A stretch of 64,000 bases of DNA from Adineta steineri (taxonomy: Eukaryota > Rotifera > Eurotatoria > Adinetida > Adinetidae). Position numbers and translations under genes: made by a program. The DNA lies in NCBI GenBank assembly GCA_905250115.1, contig CAJNOI010000011.1:301705-365704 (forward strand), given 5' to 3'. Below the pieces are notes generated by a model. It ran no database searches, was not told where the DNA came from, and saw only the letters and a program-made list of their open reading frames with translations. Shown here piece by piece: positions 36,652-49,058 of this stretch; position 1 is the first letter of the stretch, and the number at the start of each line of letters is the position of its first letter.

Positions 36652-38563
36652 AGTTTTTTTTTGCGCAATTGATCTATATATTAAAATATAATTAATAGAT
36701 ATACATCTGTTTGTATTTTCTATATAATATGATAAGTAGACTTTATTATCATTCAACAAAAGAAAGCTTTATAATAATGATAGAAAAAAAAAATCTGGTA
36801 TTTTCTACAAAAAATATATATTAAGAACAATTCTACCTCGTCTGATGTTATTTATTAACCAATCTCGAATGTTTCAGTGACATCTATAAATATCAATAAA
36901 TTATTTGAGTTTGAATTTAAAAATGAATAATTTAATAAAAATAAATAAGTTTAAAAAACGAATTTTTAATTTTAAAGAAAAGCATTTATTCAATAACAAG
37001 TTTTTTTATTGGTGGAATTTTATCAATTGTTTATTATTATTTTTTTTTCTCTATTCATCTTTTGTCAGCTCTATCAAACATTTTAGATCAATTAGAATCA
37101 ACAAAACTCAATTATTATTGATACAAAAAAAGTCAAATCAATAGATTTTTCATTTTTTTATATTTAAAATCATAAATAAGAATTTTATTTATTCAACATA
37201 TTAAGGTAAGAATCAAAATAATATTAATCTTTTCTCATAAGAACATTAATATCGAATAATTTTCATTCTTTCGATATGAACTATAAATATAATAGAAATT
37301 TATTTATATTCTATCTTTTATAAGTATTCTTCATAACTTTTACAGAAATATTCGATTATCATAAGTTATTACATGTATAAATATTCTATAGAACGAGAAT
37401 ACTTCATAGATATAGAATAATATCAATAGAAAATTTTATATTTTTTTTTAATTTTAATAATCCTAGTGAACATGAAAACAAAATTGATTTTTTTTATTTG
37501 ATTAAATTTATTTATTTATGATATTCATATTAATTTATTAGAAACATACAAAATAATTTATTTTTAATTGAATATATCAGCTTATTATATATATATGTTA
37601 GTAACAGTTGGACAGCGAGACAAAATAAATACTTATTGAAATGAAATAGATTTTTTTTCTTCGTCTTCTCTCCTTCTTCTTCTTCTCTCTCATTTACTTT
37701 CACGGAAATGAATGAAAAGGAAAGAAAAATAAGACATGTTAACTATTGGTCATTTCATTATGTTCTATTCAAACAATAATGAACCTCATAAAAGTATAGG
37801 TCATACTTCATTCAAACAATAAATGTTTCTCATTCTTATAAAAAAAAAAACATACAGACGTTAGAGTGACGGAAATAAGTATTCATAAAAATTCCTATGA
37901 TGTAAGAATTTTTTTTTCAAATGAGAATATAAACAAAATATTCTATGACTAATAATACTAACAAAAAAAGTATTATAATATTTTTATTTATTTATAATTC
38001 TAGATTGTAACTACTTCATTTATCATTATATCTACAAATTTATATTGAACATTCAGTATTTTTTTAACTAACCTGTATCCAATAATTATCAGATATCGTT
38101 TAGTTTAAGAGAGACAACATAGTTTATCATCTGTACTGGTAAACAAGAAGAGATCCTCTAAATATACGATTTTCCGTTATCTAATCGGATTAGAGTACAG
38201 AATCTAATTGATGGATCTGCATGTTGAATTCTAATAAGATCATTAGCTTTGAAAAGAACAGAAATTTAAGTAATACTTCAATAGATTATTTCGAATAATA
38301 CATCTCTCTCTTTAAAATAAATCCATAAGATTATTAATCTAGTATTTATTCGCAAAATTTATGTTCAATATAGACTAATCTCACCCTGACCCTATTGAAA
38401 GATAGTTATATTGATTCTTCATATTTCATGAATATTAATACTTTGCCAATAGATCAAAAGGCTCATTTTTTTGTTCCTGTGTGTGTGTGTGTCAAAATTC
38501 GAAATTCTAGACACAAGTATAATTACATTCATATTTTAATTATTCATTTTTCTCTGTTTAGAT
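36652..38563. other. Intergenic region between divergent genes
   Basis: 1.9 kb upstream of both the AS3MT-like gene (minus) and misato (plus). It contains a CTT-rich tract at 37660-37692 and a (GT)n run at 38478-38492. The ORF at 36905-37144 is low-complexity. The last bases, TTTTTCTCTGTTTAG, form a splice acceptor 2 nt before the misato ATG. Confidence 0.55.
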
Positions 38564-39826
38564 ATGGTACGTGAAATCGTTACGTTACAAATTGGAAACG
38601 AGGCTAATAATGTTGGTGTACATTTTTGGAATCAACTTGATATTGAGCAAACTCATAATAATCCTTTAATTGATTATAATACATATTATACATTTAATAA
38701 AAAGACAAATGTACCATCACCTCGTGCATTAATTATTGATTATCGAAATACATTTGGTTATTTATTAGATGAAATTGAAACAAGTTTACATACAAATAAA
38801 AATGATGATTCATCAATTGAAATTATTAAACGTCCAACAGAATCAAATGTTTGGTCAAATAAATTAAAAACAAAAGCTAAATTTCATCCGAAATCTTTAA
38901 TACCATTAACTGATTATTGGTATTCACCAGTTAAAGAAGAAAATCAATTTGATATTTATCCTATTGGACAACAAATTTATAAAAAAATGTCTGATCAAAT
39001 TGAAAATTCTTTACATTATTTATTAGAATCATGTGATACATTACAAAGTTTTCGTTGTTTATATGATGTTAATAATAGTTTTTCTGGTTTATTTACATCT
39101 ATACAAGATTATTTACATGATGAATGTCCTAAACAACCTATATGGTCATTTGGTGTTGGTAATCAACCATCAGAATTAAATTTAATCTTATCATTAATAC
39201 ATTCATTAAATGAAAATCAAATGCCAACATTAACATGTTCGAATTATGATGATACATATAAATTAGGTTTAGCTATACAACATTCATTACTATCAACAAC
39301 ATTAACACAAGATATACTTGTTGATCGATTATGTCCGATGAAGAAAAATTTCTTAAATTTAGTTTCAACTATTCCATTTGAATTAAAACATAAAACATTA
39401 TATCATTATCTTGAAAATTCAACGGATAATGTATTCCAATTGACTAAGCCAATAGCATGTCATTATTTTCTTCGTGGAATTGACCGAAATGAATTATATA
39501 ATCAATCATTGTATAAACTTAATGTTGAAACATCTGCAGATTTAATTGAAATATATTTACGTGAACAATATGGTTCAAAAATGTTTGTATCAAGTGATTC
39601 TTGGATTGAAAAATATAATCATATGTCATTAATAACTGGATTAATTAATGATGATAATTATTCATTTGATTATTTTAATAATCTATTAAATAAAATGAAA
39701 AAAATGAATTATAAATTATTATCTAAACGTTGGCATGAAAATGATTTTGATGAACAAATGTTTGAACAAATGATGAATGATTTAAATAGTATACATGAAC
39801 AGTATCAATTGAATACATCAGAATAA
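38564..39826 (+). CDS. MSTO1: Misato-like tubulin-related protein
   Basis: Single exon, 420 residues. The N-terminus MVREIVTLQIGNEANNVG followed by HFWNQLD matches the Misato/DML1 segment, a divergent tubulin-like fold linked to mitochondrial distribution and fusion (family knowledge). ALIIDYRNTFGYL and the later PIWSFGVGNQPSELN are consistent with the family. It is shorter than the ~570-residue human protein, mainly at the C-terminus. No intron is needed. The ATG sits 2 nt after a pyrimidine-rich AG. Confidence 0.85.
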   Translation: MVREIVTLQIGNEANNVGVHFWNQLDIEQTHNNPLIDYNTYYTFNKKTNVPSPRALIIDYRNTFGYLLDEIETSLHTNKNDDSSIEIIKRPTESNVWSNKLKTKAKFHPKSLIPLTDYWYSPVKEENQFDIYPIGQQIYKKMSDQIENSLHYLLESCDTLQSFRCLYDVNNSFSGLFTSIQDYLHDECPKQPIWSFGVGNQPSELNLILSLIHSLNENQMPTLTCSNYDDTYKLGLAIQHSLLSTTLTQDILVDRLCPMKKNFLNLVSTIPFELKHKTLYHYLENSTDNVFQLTKPIACHYFLRGIDRNELYNQSLYKLNVETSADLIEIYLREQYGSKMFVSSDSWIEKYNHMSLITGLINDDNYSFDYFNNLLNKMKKMNYKLLSKRWHENDFDEQMFEQMMNDLNSIHEQYQLNTSE

Positions 39827-42119
39827 CATGACGAGCATTATTTGGTTTTCTTTTTTATTATATATATATGCATTTATAAGATCTGTTATATATCGGTTTG
39901 ACTTTCTTGTTTTTTTTATTCTTTTAGATTGAATATTTTTCCCCCCTGTTTGAATGTACGTGTGTTATCAAGTCGAAGACGATCGAGATTTCTAGTTGTC
40001 GAAAAATTTTTTAAAGGTAAGACATAACATACATAATTTTCAAACCAAAATAATATATTGTGAATATATATTCTAATCTTTGCATGAAAGATTGTTAAGA
40101 ATATTAGTCAATAATATTATTATACTTTCAAATAATTTGTTGAATGTCATAAACTAAAATAACATAGATGTCTATGTTTAAACTGTGTCTACAATTAGGT
40201 CGACGATAGTTGAAGAACTGTTTCCTTCTAAATAATTTTGTTTTGTTCGAGAAATTTCCTTCTTTAACGTTAGTCACTTCTCTTTTTCTAATGAAAGCCA
40301 TCTATATGAAGAATAGGAGAATAAAAATCTTTTCTTTGCAATAACCTTCGAAAACAAATTTCTTGTTGAAAAAAAAAAGAGAAGGAACTAAAGAATAGTT
40401 ACTAAAGCTATGTCATGAAATTCATTGCGAAGGTTGTATTTCTATCATAATCAACTCAACAGACCTTATTCTTTATCCTTATCAAACTCAAATACAAAAA
40501 TCTTCCGCTTAGCTATCCACATTCTAGTTAATTATTCATGTGACGTAGAATGAAAGAACTCGTTGCAAGAAAAACACGACAGAATAGACAAGAAAGACGT
40601 GAAGCTTATATTCAAACATGACAACATAACACGATATATGTATGTGACTATATCAAATACTACGAGAAGAAAAAATAGAAAAGTCATAGTAGTAATGAGT
40701 TGCGATAAGGATGGCGCGCATGATCTACATATTAACCAGGAAAGCTTGTATCATTTTTCTCATGCATAGTAAAATCTTTTCAATTGTTTTCTAGTTATAC
40801 TATCAAACACTTAGGCGACTTTGAAGAGCTCTTTTCTCAATAGCTTTAAGTACTCAATAGTAAAATTTACCTTCTAGCACTTATCTCGTTCTATTTTTTA
40901 TATACAGACTGTATAAAACAATAATGGATTTATTCTCAAAAACTTATTCTAATCTATATCTACGATGAGATATATTTGTTTTTTTTTTGCAAAAAAAAGG
41001 AAATTAGATGCACACACGTTTCTATTAAATTTAAATAAATAGTATAATCTATATTTTGTCACTCTTTATATATATATATAGAACAATTTGAATAAATGTC
41101 ATACTTTTTTTTCTGTGTTAATTTAAAGAGAAAAGAAAACTAAAAAAGAAAAAAGAGAAACTATTTTACATTCATTGAACAGATGGCTACATCGTTTTTG
41201 TCGTAAATATATATTTCTTTGTTACATTGAATAGAAAACGAGAGAATAAGAAGCGGCAACTAAGAAAGAAAATAGTAAAGAGAACAATTTTCTTATAACA
41301 GCTGATGGTATATTTCTTATTTTATTTTTTTTCTTTTCTTCGTCATCTTTCTTCTTTTCCGACAAAATATATATATATATATATGAGCAGACAAAAACTA
41401 AATGACACGAAGAGAAAGAACTCATAACACTGTTGTTGATAGTGATCATGGCGTCAAATGAAGCGGGGCGTAAGACACAAAAACAAAGAAAAAAAAAAGT
41501 ATCGTTGTTGTGTGTGTGTGCTGATTGAAATGCAAGAGATAAAAGAAAAAGACAACGATCAGCGTTAATAGTGTAGGTCTGTTTCGTTGAAACCCAATCC
41601 TTTATCTATTTGGTGTCTATAGTGTCGTAGATATATGCTGAACAAGTCTTTTTCTTCTTCTTTCTTCTTCTTTTTTTCCTTCTTTTATCATTCGTTGAGA
41701 ACATCTTTTTTTCCCCGTACTTGCGGAAGAAGAAAGCGGCATCTCCACGCGTGAGCAAATAATGTTGATGTTGTGTGGTTCAATCGCTCTCGTTCTCATT
41801 CTTCTATAATTGTGTATTGAGCATACACATATAAGATTTTTATATAGTAAATGAAATGTGATTTATCATTTTTATGTCAGAAAATCTAATGAAAATTTAC
41901 ATGTTCTTAACCCGCCAAATCAATAATGAAAATATCCTTTAAAAAGATTTTAAAAGAAAACGTTTTTTTTCTTCTTCTCCTTTTGACATTTCTTCGGATG
42001 TTTTCGTTAATTACAGCTTCCTCATTGACATCTATGAGGTATTTTATTATTAATTCAAAATATAAATCTTCTTTTTCTTTAGGTCTTTCCTCGCATCGAA
42101 TTGGTATTCGTCTACTCCA
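39827..42119. other. Intergenic region upstream of CPEB
   Basis: 2.3 kb with no supportable ORF. It contains (TA)n runs near 41072 and 41369-41384, a TG run at 41507-41520 and pyrimidine-rich tracts. A splice acceptor TTTTTCTTTAG near 42072-42082 probably marks the 5' end of the first CPEB coding exon. Confidence 0.5.
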
Positions 42120-44609
42120 ATGAGTAACGAAACCTCGACAACTAAACTTGTACTTCCTGCTAATACAGGCAATAGTACCTCAACAACACCAACATCATCA
42201 TCATCACCAACACCATTATCACTTAATAATGAACAACAACAACAACAACAACAACAAATAAATATCAACGGCAATGGTATACTCAATGATGGAAAATTAA
42301 CATCAAATAATTATCATAATGGTGGACTCCCTGATCTTCAAGCTACATTCCAAGATTCTCAATGGAGTAATGTTATCGATCCATTAAGTGGTAACACCGG
42401 TGATCATCCATTCGATGTACATAATGGTAATCGAATGTTTGAACCACAATCATCATTACCAACACCTCTTATGACAATGCAACAGCAAATGTCTTATCAA
42501 CAAGTAAGAAAATAAATCAACTCTTTATTTTAATTATAATTGTTCTTTTCTTTCCTTTTTTTCAAAGGAAATGCAGAGGAGACCAATAACAGCCGCACAT
42601 AATTTTCCAACACAAACAATTCGTAGTGGCAATGGTGTTCCAACAATACCTATGAGTGGACGATGGAATAATCAATCGTCATCAATTGGTCCACCATCTC
42701 ATCTTCAACAACAACCACAATCACCAACATGGAATACATCATCTATGTCACTTGGTTTTCCAACAACATCGTATGTTTATTTAAAAATTTTCCTAATAAA
42801 AAACATCAAATAATAATATTTCTTTTATTTTAAGATCTCGTCGTCCGGTATCTTCTTTACCAAATTCAAACATCCCAATATCTCATCCAAAAAAAGGACA
42901 AAATAATAATTTTTTTCCATTTCTTCCATCATCATCATCGACAACAGGTACAACAACAAGTCAAAATCCAACATCATTAAATGCACTTCGACCAACACCA
43001 GTTATGGGTAATTTTCTTTCATCACAAAATGGACAAACACCATCACAAATGATGAATGGTGATATGGGACAAAATTTTCCACCGATGAATGTAAAAGAAA
43101 TTTTTTTATTTTTATGTTGTCTAAATATTATATTTTAGTCTGGTGATGCATATGATATGAGTTCATTTCAACAACTTATGGATATGATGAGAAATGCTTC
43201 ATCAAATGATGGAGTTAAACGTGTTTATAGTGAAGATAGTGGAATGGGTAGTATACTTGATACAGAAAGTTTAATGTCAGTTGGTGGTCCATCATCATCA
43301 TCAACAGGTTTATTTAATTCATCACCACGTGCAATACAAATGGATATGAATAAGGAAGAACGTTTTTCACGTAAAGTTTTTGTTGGAGGTTTACCACCTG
43401 ATATTGACGAAGGTAAATATAAAATTTTTCGAGAAAAAAAAACAGATTTTATTATTTTGTTTTGTTAAATAGAGGAAATTATTGCACATTTTCAACGATT
43501 TGGTCCATTAATTGTTGATTGGCCACATAAACAAGAAAGCAAATCTTATTTTCCTCCGAAAGGTTATGCTTTTCTAATATTTACATATGAACGTTCAGTT
43601 CAAGATTTAATTGATGAATGTGTTATTGATGATTCAAAACTTTACATGTGTGTATCAAGTCCAAGTATGAAAGATAAAGCTGTACAAATACGTCCTTGGC
43701 TTTTAGCTGATTCCGATTTTGTTATGGATGGTACACAACCACTTGATCCAAGAAAAACTATTTTTGTTGGTGGTGTTCCTCGTCCATTACGTGCAGGTAA
43801 GAAAAAAAGAAGAAATCTCCAATAAATATACAATGAGATTAAACAAAAGAATGACATTTTCTGATCTTGAAATATTGCATGTTAATCATCAAAAGATTAG
43901 TAATTATGGTCTGATGACATGTTTATAAAATGTGATCAGATTTATGAAATGAAATAGAAGTGTCAATTATTTACAAGCATTTAACTTTCTCCTTTTTGAT
44001 TATTAGTAATTCTTACGAATATTTTTCGTATTTCGTTCTTTGATTTTCAACAAATCAGAAAAATATGTCCCTTTTTGTATTGTATTACTATATACTCACG
44101 ATATCTTGAAAATCGATTAATGTATAATATTTTCTTTTGTATTTTAGTCGAATTAGCTATGATAATGGATCGATTATATGGTGGTGTTTGTTATGCTGGT
44201 ATTGATACAGATCCGGAATTAAAATATCCTAAAGGTGCCGGTCGTGTAGCTTTTTCAAATCAACAAAGTTATATTGCTGCAATATCAGCTCGTTTTGTTC
44301 AATTACAACATGGAGATATTGATAAACGAGTTTGTTATTTGAATTATTTATTTCTAAAAATAATTTTGTATTTTTTTTCTATAGGTTGAAGTTAAACCAT
44401 ATGTACTTGATGATCAATTATGTGACGAATGTGCTGGTGCACGATGTGGTGGAAAATTTGCTCCATTTTTTTGTGCAAATGTTACATGTTTACAATATTA
44501 TTGTGAAGCATGTTGGGCATCGATACATGCACGTGCAGGTCGTGAATATCATAAACCATTGGTAAAAGAAGGCGCTGATCGTCCACGTACATTACCATTT
44601 CGTTGGTAG
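42120..44609 (+). CDS. Cytoplasmic polyadenylation element-binding protein (CPEB2-4 type)
   Basis: Exons 42120..42503, 42568..42770, 42835..43090, 43139..43412, 43473..43796, 44148..44329, 44385..44609 give 615 residues. The N-terminal half is Ser/Asn/Gln/Pro-rich and prion-like, with a polyQ from a (CAA)n run at 42232-42256. The C-terminal half has two RRMs (KVFVGGLPPDIDE and KTIFVGGVPRPL) and a Cys/His ZZ finger (CDECAGARCGGKFAPFFC, then YYCEACWASIHA). This layout is CPEB, an mRNA-binding translational regulator that reads U-rich 3' UTR elements. The sequence fits the CPEB2-4/Orb2 group better than CPEB1. Confidence 0.95.
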
Positions 44610-45866
44610 ACAAATATAGAAACAAAAATAAAAAATAATCCTTATTATTATTATTCTTATTATTCTTATTATTGTTGTTTTCATTTGTGTACATTCGGTT
44701 TTCATTTTTCTTTCTTTTGTGAACGTTGCGCATATGTATGTCTTCTTTTTTCCATAAGACCTAGCGCATTTTTTTTGGATAAATGTTGTTAGTGGGGATA
44801 AGTCGTTGGATGATCTCGTATTTTTTTCTCTGATAATTACTTTAAAAAAAAACACAGAAACACATTTAGATGTGTTTACTTGTCATAGTTGATTATTCTT
44901 TCTTCTTTTTTGTGCAATCTTTTTCTTACATATACTGTGGGCTTTTTTGTTAAAAAAAAATGAAAAAAAAAATTATGAAAAAAAAAGATTCTGTTTGCTC
45001 TTTTTTTTTGTGTTTCCGTTTATTTTGTACACAAGTTTTATTTTGTATGATTTTTTTTCCGCTCTCTCTTCATTCATCTCAGCTTGTCTTTTTTTTTTGG
45101 TTTTGTCATTGTCATCCTTTCTTTTCTTTTCTTTTCTTTTTTTGGTGGAAAGCATTCTCGTTCATTCATTTTTTTCATTTTGTTGTTGTTGTTGTTGTTG
45201 TTTTCGTTGTCATTTATATTTAACCTGTTCGTCATTCTACTTCTTCTTCTCTTTTTTTTGATATTCGATTATATTTTTTGTTTATTTATTTTTTATCGTA
45301 TCATCATTATTCAGGCCGTGAAAAAAAAACATCGCTGGTGAAAGAGCACATCTTTCCGGTGGAGTTGCTCTTTTCATATTTTGTACCTTCAAATAAAACA
45401 GGCAATCTGGCGCGCAGATCTTCTTCTATTAACCAAACGCTTGTTTGTGTTTGTGGAGTCTTGTTTTTTTTGTTTCTCCTTCATTTTTTTATTATCATCA
45501 CAAAGACATTTGTTGGTTGGTTTTTCTTTTTGTGTCTCTGATTCATGATTGATCGTTGTCGTTTTTTAATTCGTACCTTTTTTGTTGTACTAAACTATTA
45601 TTACCTATTTCTTCTTTTCTTTTTTGTTGGAATAAAAATTAAGAGAATCCAAAAAAAACAAGATAGAGTTTATTTGTCTTTCTTCTGTTACTACGAATCA
45701 TGGGAATTATATACAATATCACACACTCTCAAAGTATTTACATTTTGAGTGTAGTTTGCGAGTAACAAAACGAACAAAAAAAGAGTAGCTTTCAGTTCAC
45801 TGATAATGATAAACTACAGAAGTTACTTATTCGCTAAACTCAATTTGTCTTGCAGATTAAAAAAAA
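44610..45866 (+). other. T-rich CPEB 3' flank / Tom7 upstream region
   Basis: 1.25 kb with strong T bias on the plus strand, especially 44940-45540, including a (TTG)n run at 45178-45203. Several long hydrophobic ORFs are translations of this T-richness. It is probably the CPEB 3' UTR followed by the Tom7 promoter; it contains U-rich words of the kind CPEB proteins bind, so self-regulation is possible. Confidence 0.5.
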
Positions 45867-46061
45867 ATGTTTCCGGGATCATCTCGAACAGAAAAAAGAT
45901 CAACAGACAATATAAAACGGCGTTTACAATCAGTGCTTGGATATAGTCTATATGCTGTTTATTTTGGTTTCATTCCATTTGTTGTTTATTTGGGATTTAA
46001 ACTTGGACCGGATCCAGGTACACCTGATTTTTCATTAGTCAGTTTATTACCTATTGGTTAA
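45867..46061 (+). CDS. TOMM7: Mitochondrial import receptor subunit Tom7
   Basis: 64 residues. After a basic N-terminus, one membrane segment GYSLYAVYFGFIPFVVYLGF is followed by KLGPDPGTPDFSLVSLL. The GFIP-V-YLGFK-G-DPG-P pattern is the Tom7 signature; the protein stabilises and modulates the TOM complex in the outer mitochondrial membrane. TTTGTCTTGCAG ends 11 nt before the ATG. It converges with the Q/N-rich gene on the minus strand; the stop codons are 14 bp apart. Confidence 0.9.
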   Translation: MFPGSSRTEKRSTDNIKRRLQSVLGYSLYAVYFGFIPFVVYLGFKLGPDPGTPDFSLVSLLPIG

Positions 46062-46074
46062 ACAAAAGTTATGA

Positions 46075-47670
46075 TTATATGTTTTTTTTGTTATTGATTT
46101 TCTTATAAAAGAATAAAATAAAAAGAGAGTATTTACCACCAGAACCTTTCTTTGTATTTCGTTGTTGTTGTTGATGTTGTTGTTGTTGATTTGGTCTTGG
46201 TTGATTTGATCCCTGTTGGTTTGGTCCTTGCTGGTTATTAGTTTGATTCTTCTTCTTTTGTTGCTGTTGCTGTTGCTGACCATTATTACCACCATGAGGA
46301 TTATTTTTAGGTGGACCTTTTTGTTGTTGATGCTCGTTGGGATATGGAGCAAACGATGGTTGAGGTGGAGGATATCTGTTTTGTGGTTGTGATCTACGAT
46401 CAACAAAATATCCACCAGGATTTCCTTGCTGATTCGGATAGTTTTGGTTCATATATGGACGAGAATTTTGGCCAGATGGAAAACGTTGATTATGATATGA
46501 TTGCGATGAATTTTGTTGAAAAGATGGCCGATGTGAAGGACGTCGATTATCATTATTCGAACGTTGTGATCGATATTGCTGTGCATTAGATCGAATAGAT
46601 AATTGTTGAGCACTGTTTCGAATACACTGTTTAGGTAAAAGAGTTACAAGACGTGTTAAACGTTCATAAAGAGAATAGTCAAGTAAACATGTTGAAACTC
46701 GTCTTGTTACTATTGTTGGCGTTTCATCGATTTTTGTACAAAACATTTGACCAAAAGGACTTGATACTTCTTTCCAAATACCATCAGCATCATCAGCAGC
46801 ATCATGCGATGGTAAACGACTTGGAAAAAGTATAGTTTCAAGTTGAGGTTTAACTAGATTAGGTTCATTCGATAATGGACAAAATAAAAGCTTTGATAAA
46901 ATATCATTTCCTGGTGATGATGAAAAATAAGTTTTACTAAGTTCATCAAGAGTTAATTCAGGTTCAACTTGTTCACTTGAAGGTGGTGATTTATCATTTA
47001 TTGAAGAAGGTGTTGGCTCATTTTTAAGATATTCATCAGCAAGATCATCAAGTGAAAAATCTCCATCAGTATCATTATTTGGTGTGATGGATGGAAGATC
47101 AGTTAATGTAGCATCTTTATCTTCATTCAATGTAGAAACTAAACAAATAAGAAACGATAATTCAACGGTATATTACGCAATAGTTTTCAATCAAAATTTT
47201 CCCATAGAAATAAAACTGTTATCTTGCTTTTTCTTTAAAGAACTTTAGCATTAATAAATCAATCAGTACTATTGATTTATTCTTTTAATTAATGGTGAAG
47301 TTTTAAAAAGAAAATAAATGAGTTCTTTAAAAAACAAGTTCTTACTGGAATTGATTGATAAAGTAATTTCGTCATTATTCATTTGATTTTCATCATTCAA
47401 TAAATCTTGTCCATTCCGTATAATATTATTAAGAAAATCTCTTTTATCATCCGGTGAAATTGGAGTCGGTAGAAGTATATATTGCGCAGTAGAAACTAAT
47501 AAATCTGTTTGTTGTGGTTGTTGTTCAACAAATTGTGGCTCACGTTGACATTTATCAATAAGTTTTTGTAATAAATCAATTACTTGTACACGTTTTAATG
47601 CAAAATTATTATCAGCAAAACCAGGTGGTGGTAATGATGAATATTGATCAGCACGAGGACATGCAGGCAT
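46075..47670 (-). CDS. Q/N-rich low-complexity protein, unrecognised
   Basis: Exon 47670..47346 and exon 47138 down to a stop at 46075 give about 460 residues. If the donor GTAAAT at 46131-46136 is used, the C-terminus would differ, but no downstream exon is seen. The N-terminal part has a short structured stretch (ALKRVQVIDLLQKLIDKC), followed by acidic segments (DFSLDDLADEYL and LTLDELSKTYF, two related repeats) and a central IWKEVSSPFGQMF. The last ~170 residues are dominated by Gln, Asn, Pro, Arg and Ser, prion-like and possibly RNA-binding. I do not recognise a family. An RNP-granule or mRNA-decay factor is only a guess. Confidence 0.7.
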
Positions 47671-47928
47671 GATATTATAAGTTTGCTTTGTTTTAATTTA
47701 AATGTTTGTAAACAAAATTTTCTAGAACAATAATACGGTTTTTTTCCATATATTTATATATATATGACTCATCTTGTCAATATCCTATGTGCATATGTGT
47801 GTTGATGTCGCTAGTGTTTTTTCTCTAGAGACTCATATAATATTGTAATGAAACCAATAAGAGAAATATTTCTTGAGTCATAAAATTGAGTTCATTTCTT
47901 TCGTTTTATTTCAACTAAACAATTCAAA
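47671..47928. promoter_or_regulatory. Bidirectional promoter region (inferred)
   Basis: 257 bp separate the divergent starts of the Q/N-rich gene (minus) and RTF2 (plus), so the regulatory sequences of both must lie here. No motif can be named. Confidence 0.4.
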
Positions 47929-48896
47929 ATGGGATGCGATGGTGGAACAATACCAAGACGTGATGAACTCGTTCGTCAAAAGAAAAAACCTGAAGTTAAA
48001 GATAAAAATGCTGCTAATATGGCCAAATGGCGTCATTGTACATTAAAATATGACACACTTAAACAACCTATTGTTGCTGATAGACATGGTCTTTTATATA
48101 ATAAAGAATCTATACTGGAATTTATACTTGATCGTATGAGTTTTGAACATGGACCATCATATATTAAAAAATTAAAAGATGTTAAAGAATTAAAATTAAC
48201 ATTAAATCCATCATTTAAATTAAATCATAATGATTTGGGAAATGAATATTTAGATGTATATTCATCACCATATATATGTCCATTAACTGGTTTAGAAATG
48301 AATGGTACATATAAATTTTGTGTTATATGGACATGTGGTTGTGTTTTATCTGATCGTGCACTTCGATCAGTTAATAATAGTAATAATACAGATGACAAAC
48401 TTACTTGTCCACAGTGTGGAAAAGAATATTTATCAAACGATGATGTTGTTATTCTTAATCCCGAAAATGAAGATCTTATTGTAATGGAACAAAGACGAGA
48501 AAGATTAACTGCAAATCAGAAAAAGAATGGATCAAATAAACGAAAATCACCTGAATCAGAAGAACAAACAAACGAAAAAAAGATTAAAACTGGTAAGTCA
48601 ACTTTAATTATAAATTTAATATTAACCGGTAACTAACTCTTATTTGTCTTGTTCTAGAATCAACAACAGATGCTGCTTCTTCAACATCTACATCAACAGT
48701 TCCCAAACCGAAGATTTCGAAAATCGTTTCAACAGCAACAGCAACAACAACAAAATCTACGAATGGTAAAACTTCAATTCAACTAGATCCAACTACAACA
48801 GATTTATATAAAAATTTATTCACGACAAGTGATGCTGCGAAAAAGAAAGAAAAAAATAAAGCTCATTGGGTAACTTATAACCCACTTTATTTTTAA
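47929..48896 (+). CDS. RTF2: Replication termination factor 2 homologue
   Basis: Exons 47929..48592 and 48658..48896 give 300 residues (human about 306). The start MGCDGGTIPRRDELV is the family hallmark. A RING-like domain follows, with RPIVADRHG-type text (QPIVADRHGLLYNKESILEF), YICPLTGLEMNGTYKF, CGCVLSDRAL and LTCPQCGKEY. The C-terminus YKNLFTTSDAAKKKEKNKAH and HWVTYNPLYF also matches. RTF2 acts at stalled replication forks and in RNA processing in the nucleus. Confidence 0.95.
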
Positions 48897-49058
48897 CACT
48901 CAGTCGTTTGTAAAAATAAATAAATACATTTTGTTTTGTTTTTTTTTGTCGTATCAATAAAATCATATCTATATCTCTAACTCATTGTCAATCTTTTACT
49001 CTTTAGTATTCTAGATATGTATATGGATAAATTCGAATAAATAATAAAAAAAAAACAA

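Noticed and set aside
44947-45341. Hydrophobic ORFs rich in Phe, Leu and Cys
   Set aside because: Produced by T-rich low-complexity DNA; several frames are open together and there is no conserved pattern.
46311-46589. Plus-strand ORF over the Q/N-rich gene
   Set aside because: Antisense shadow of a low-complexity coding region.
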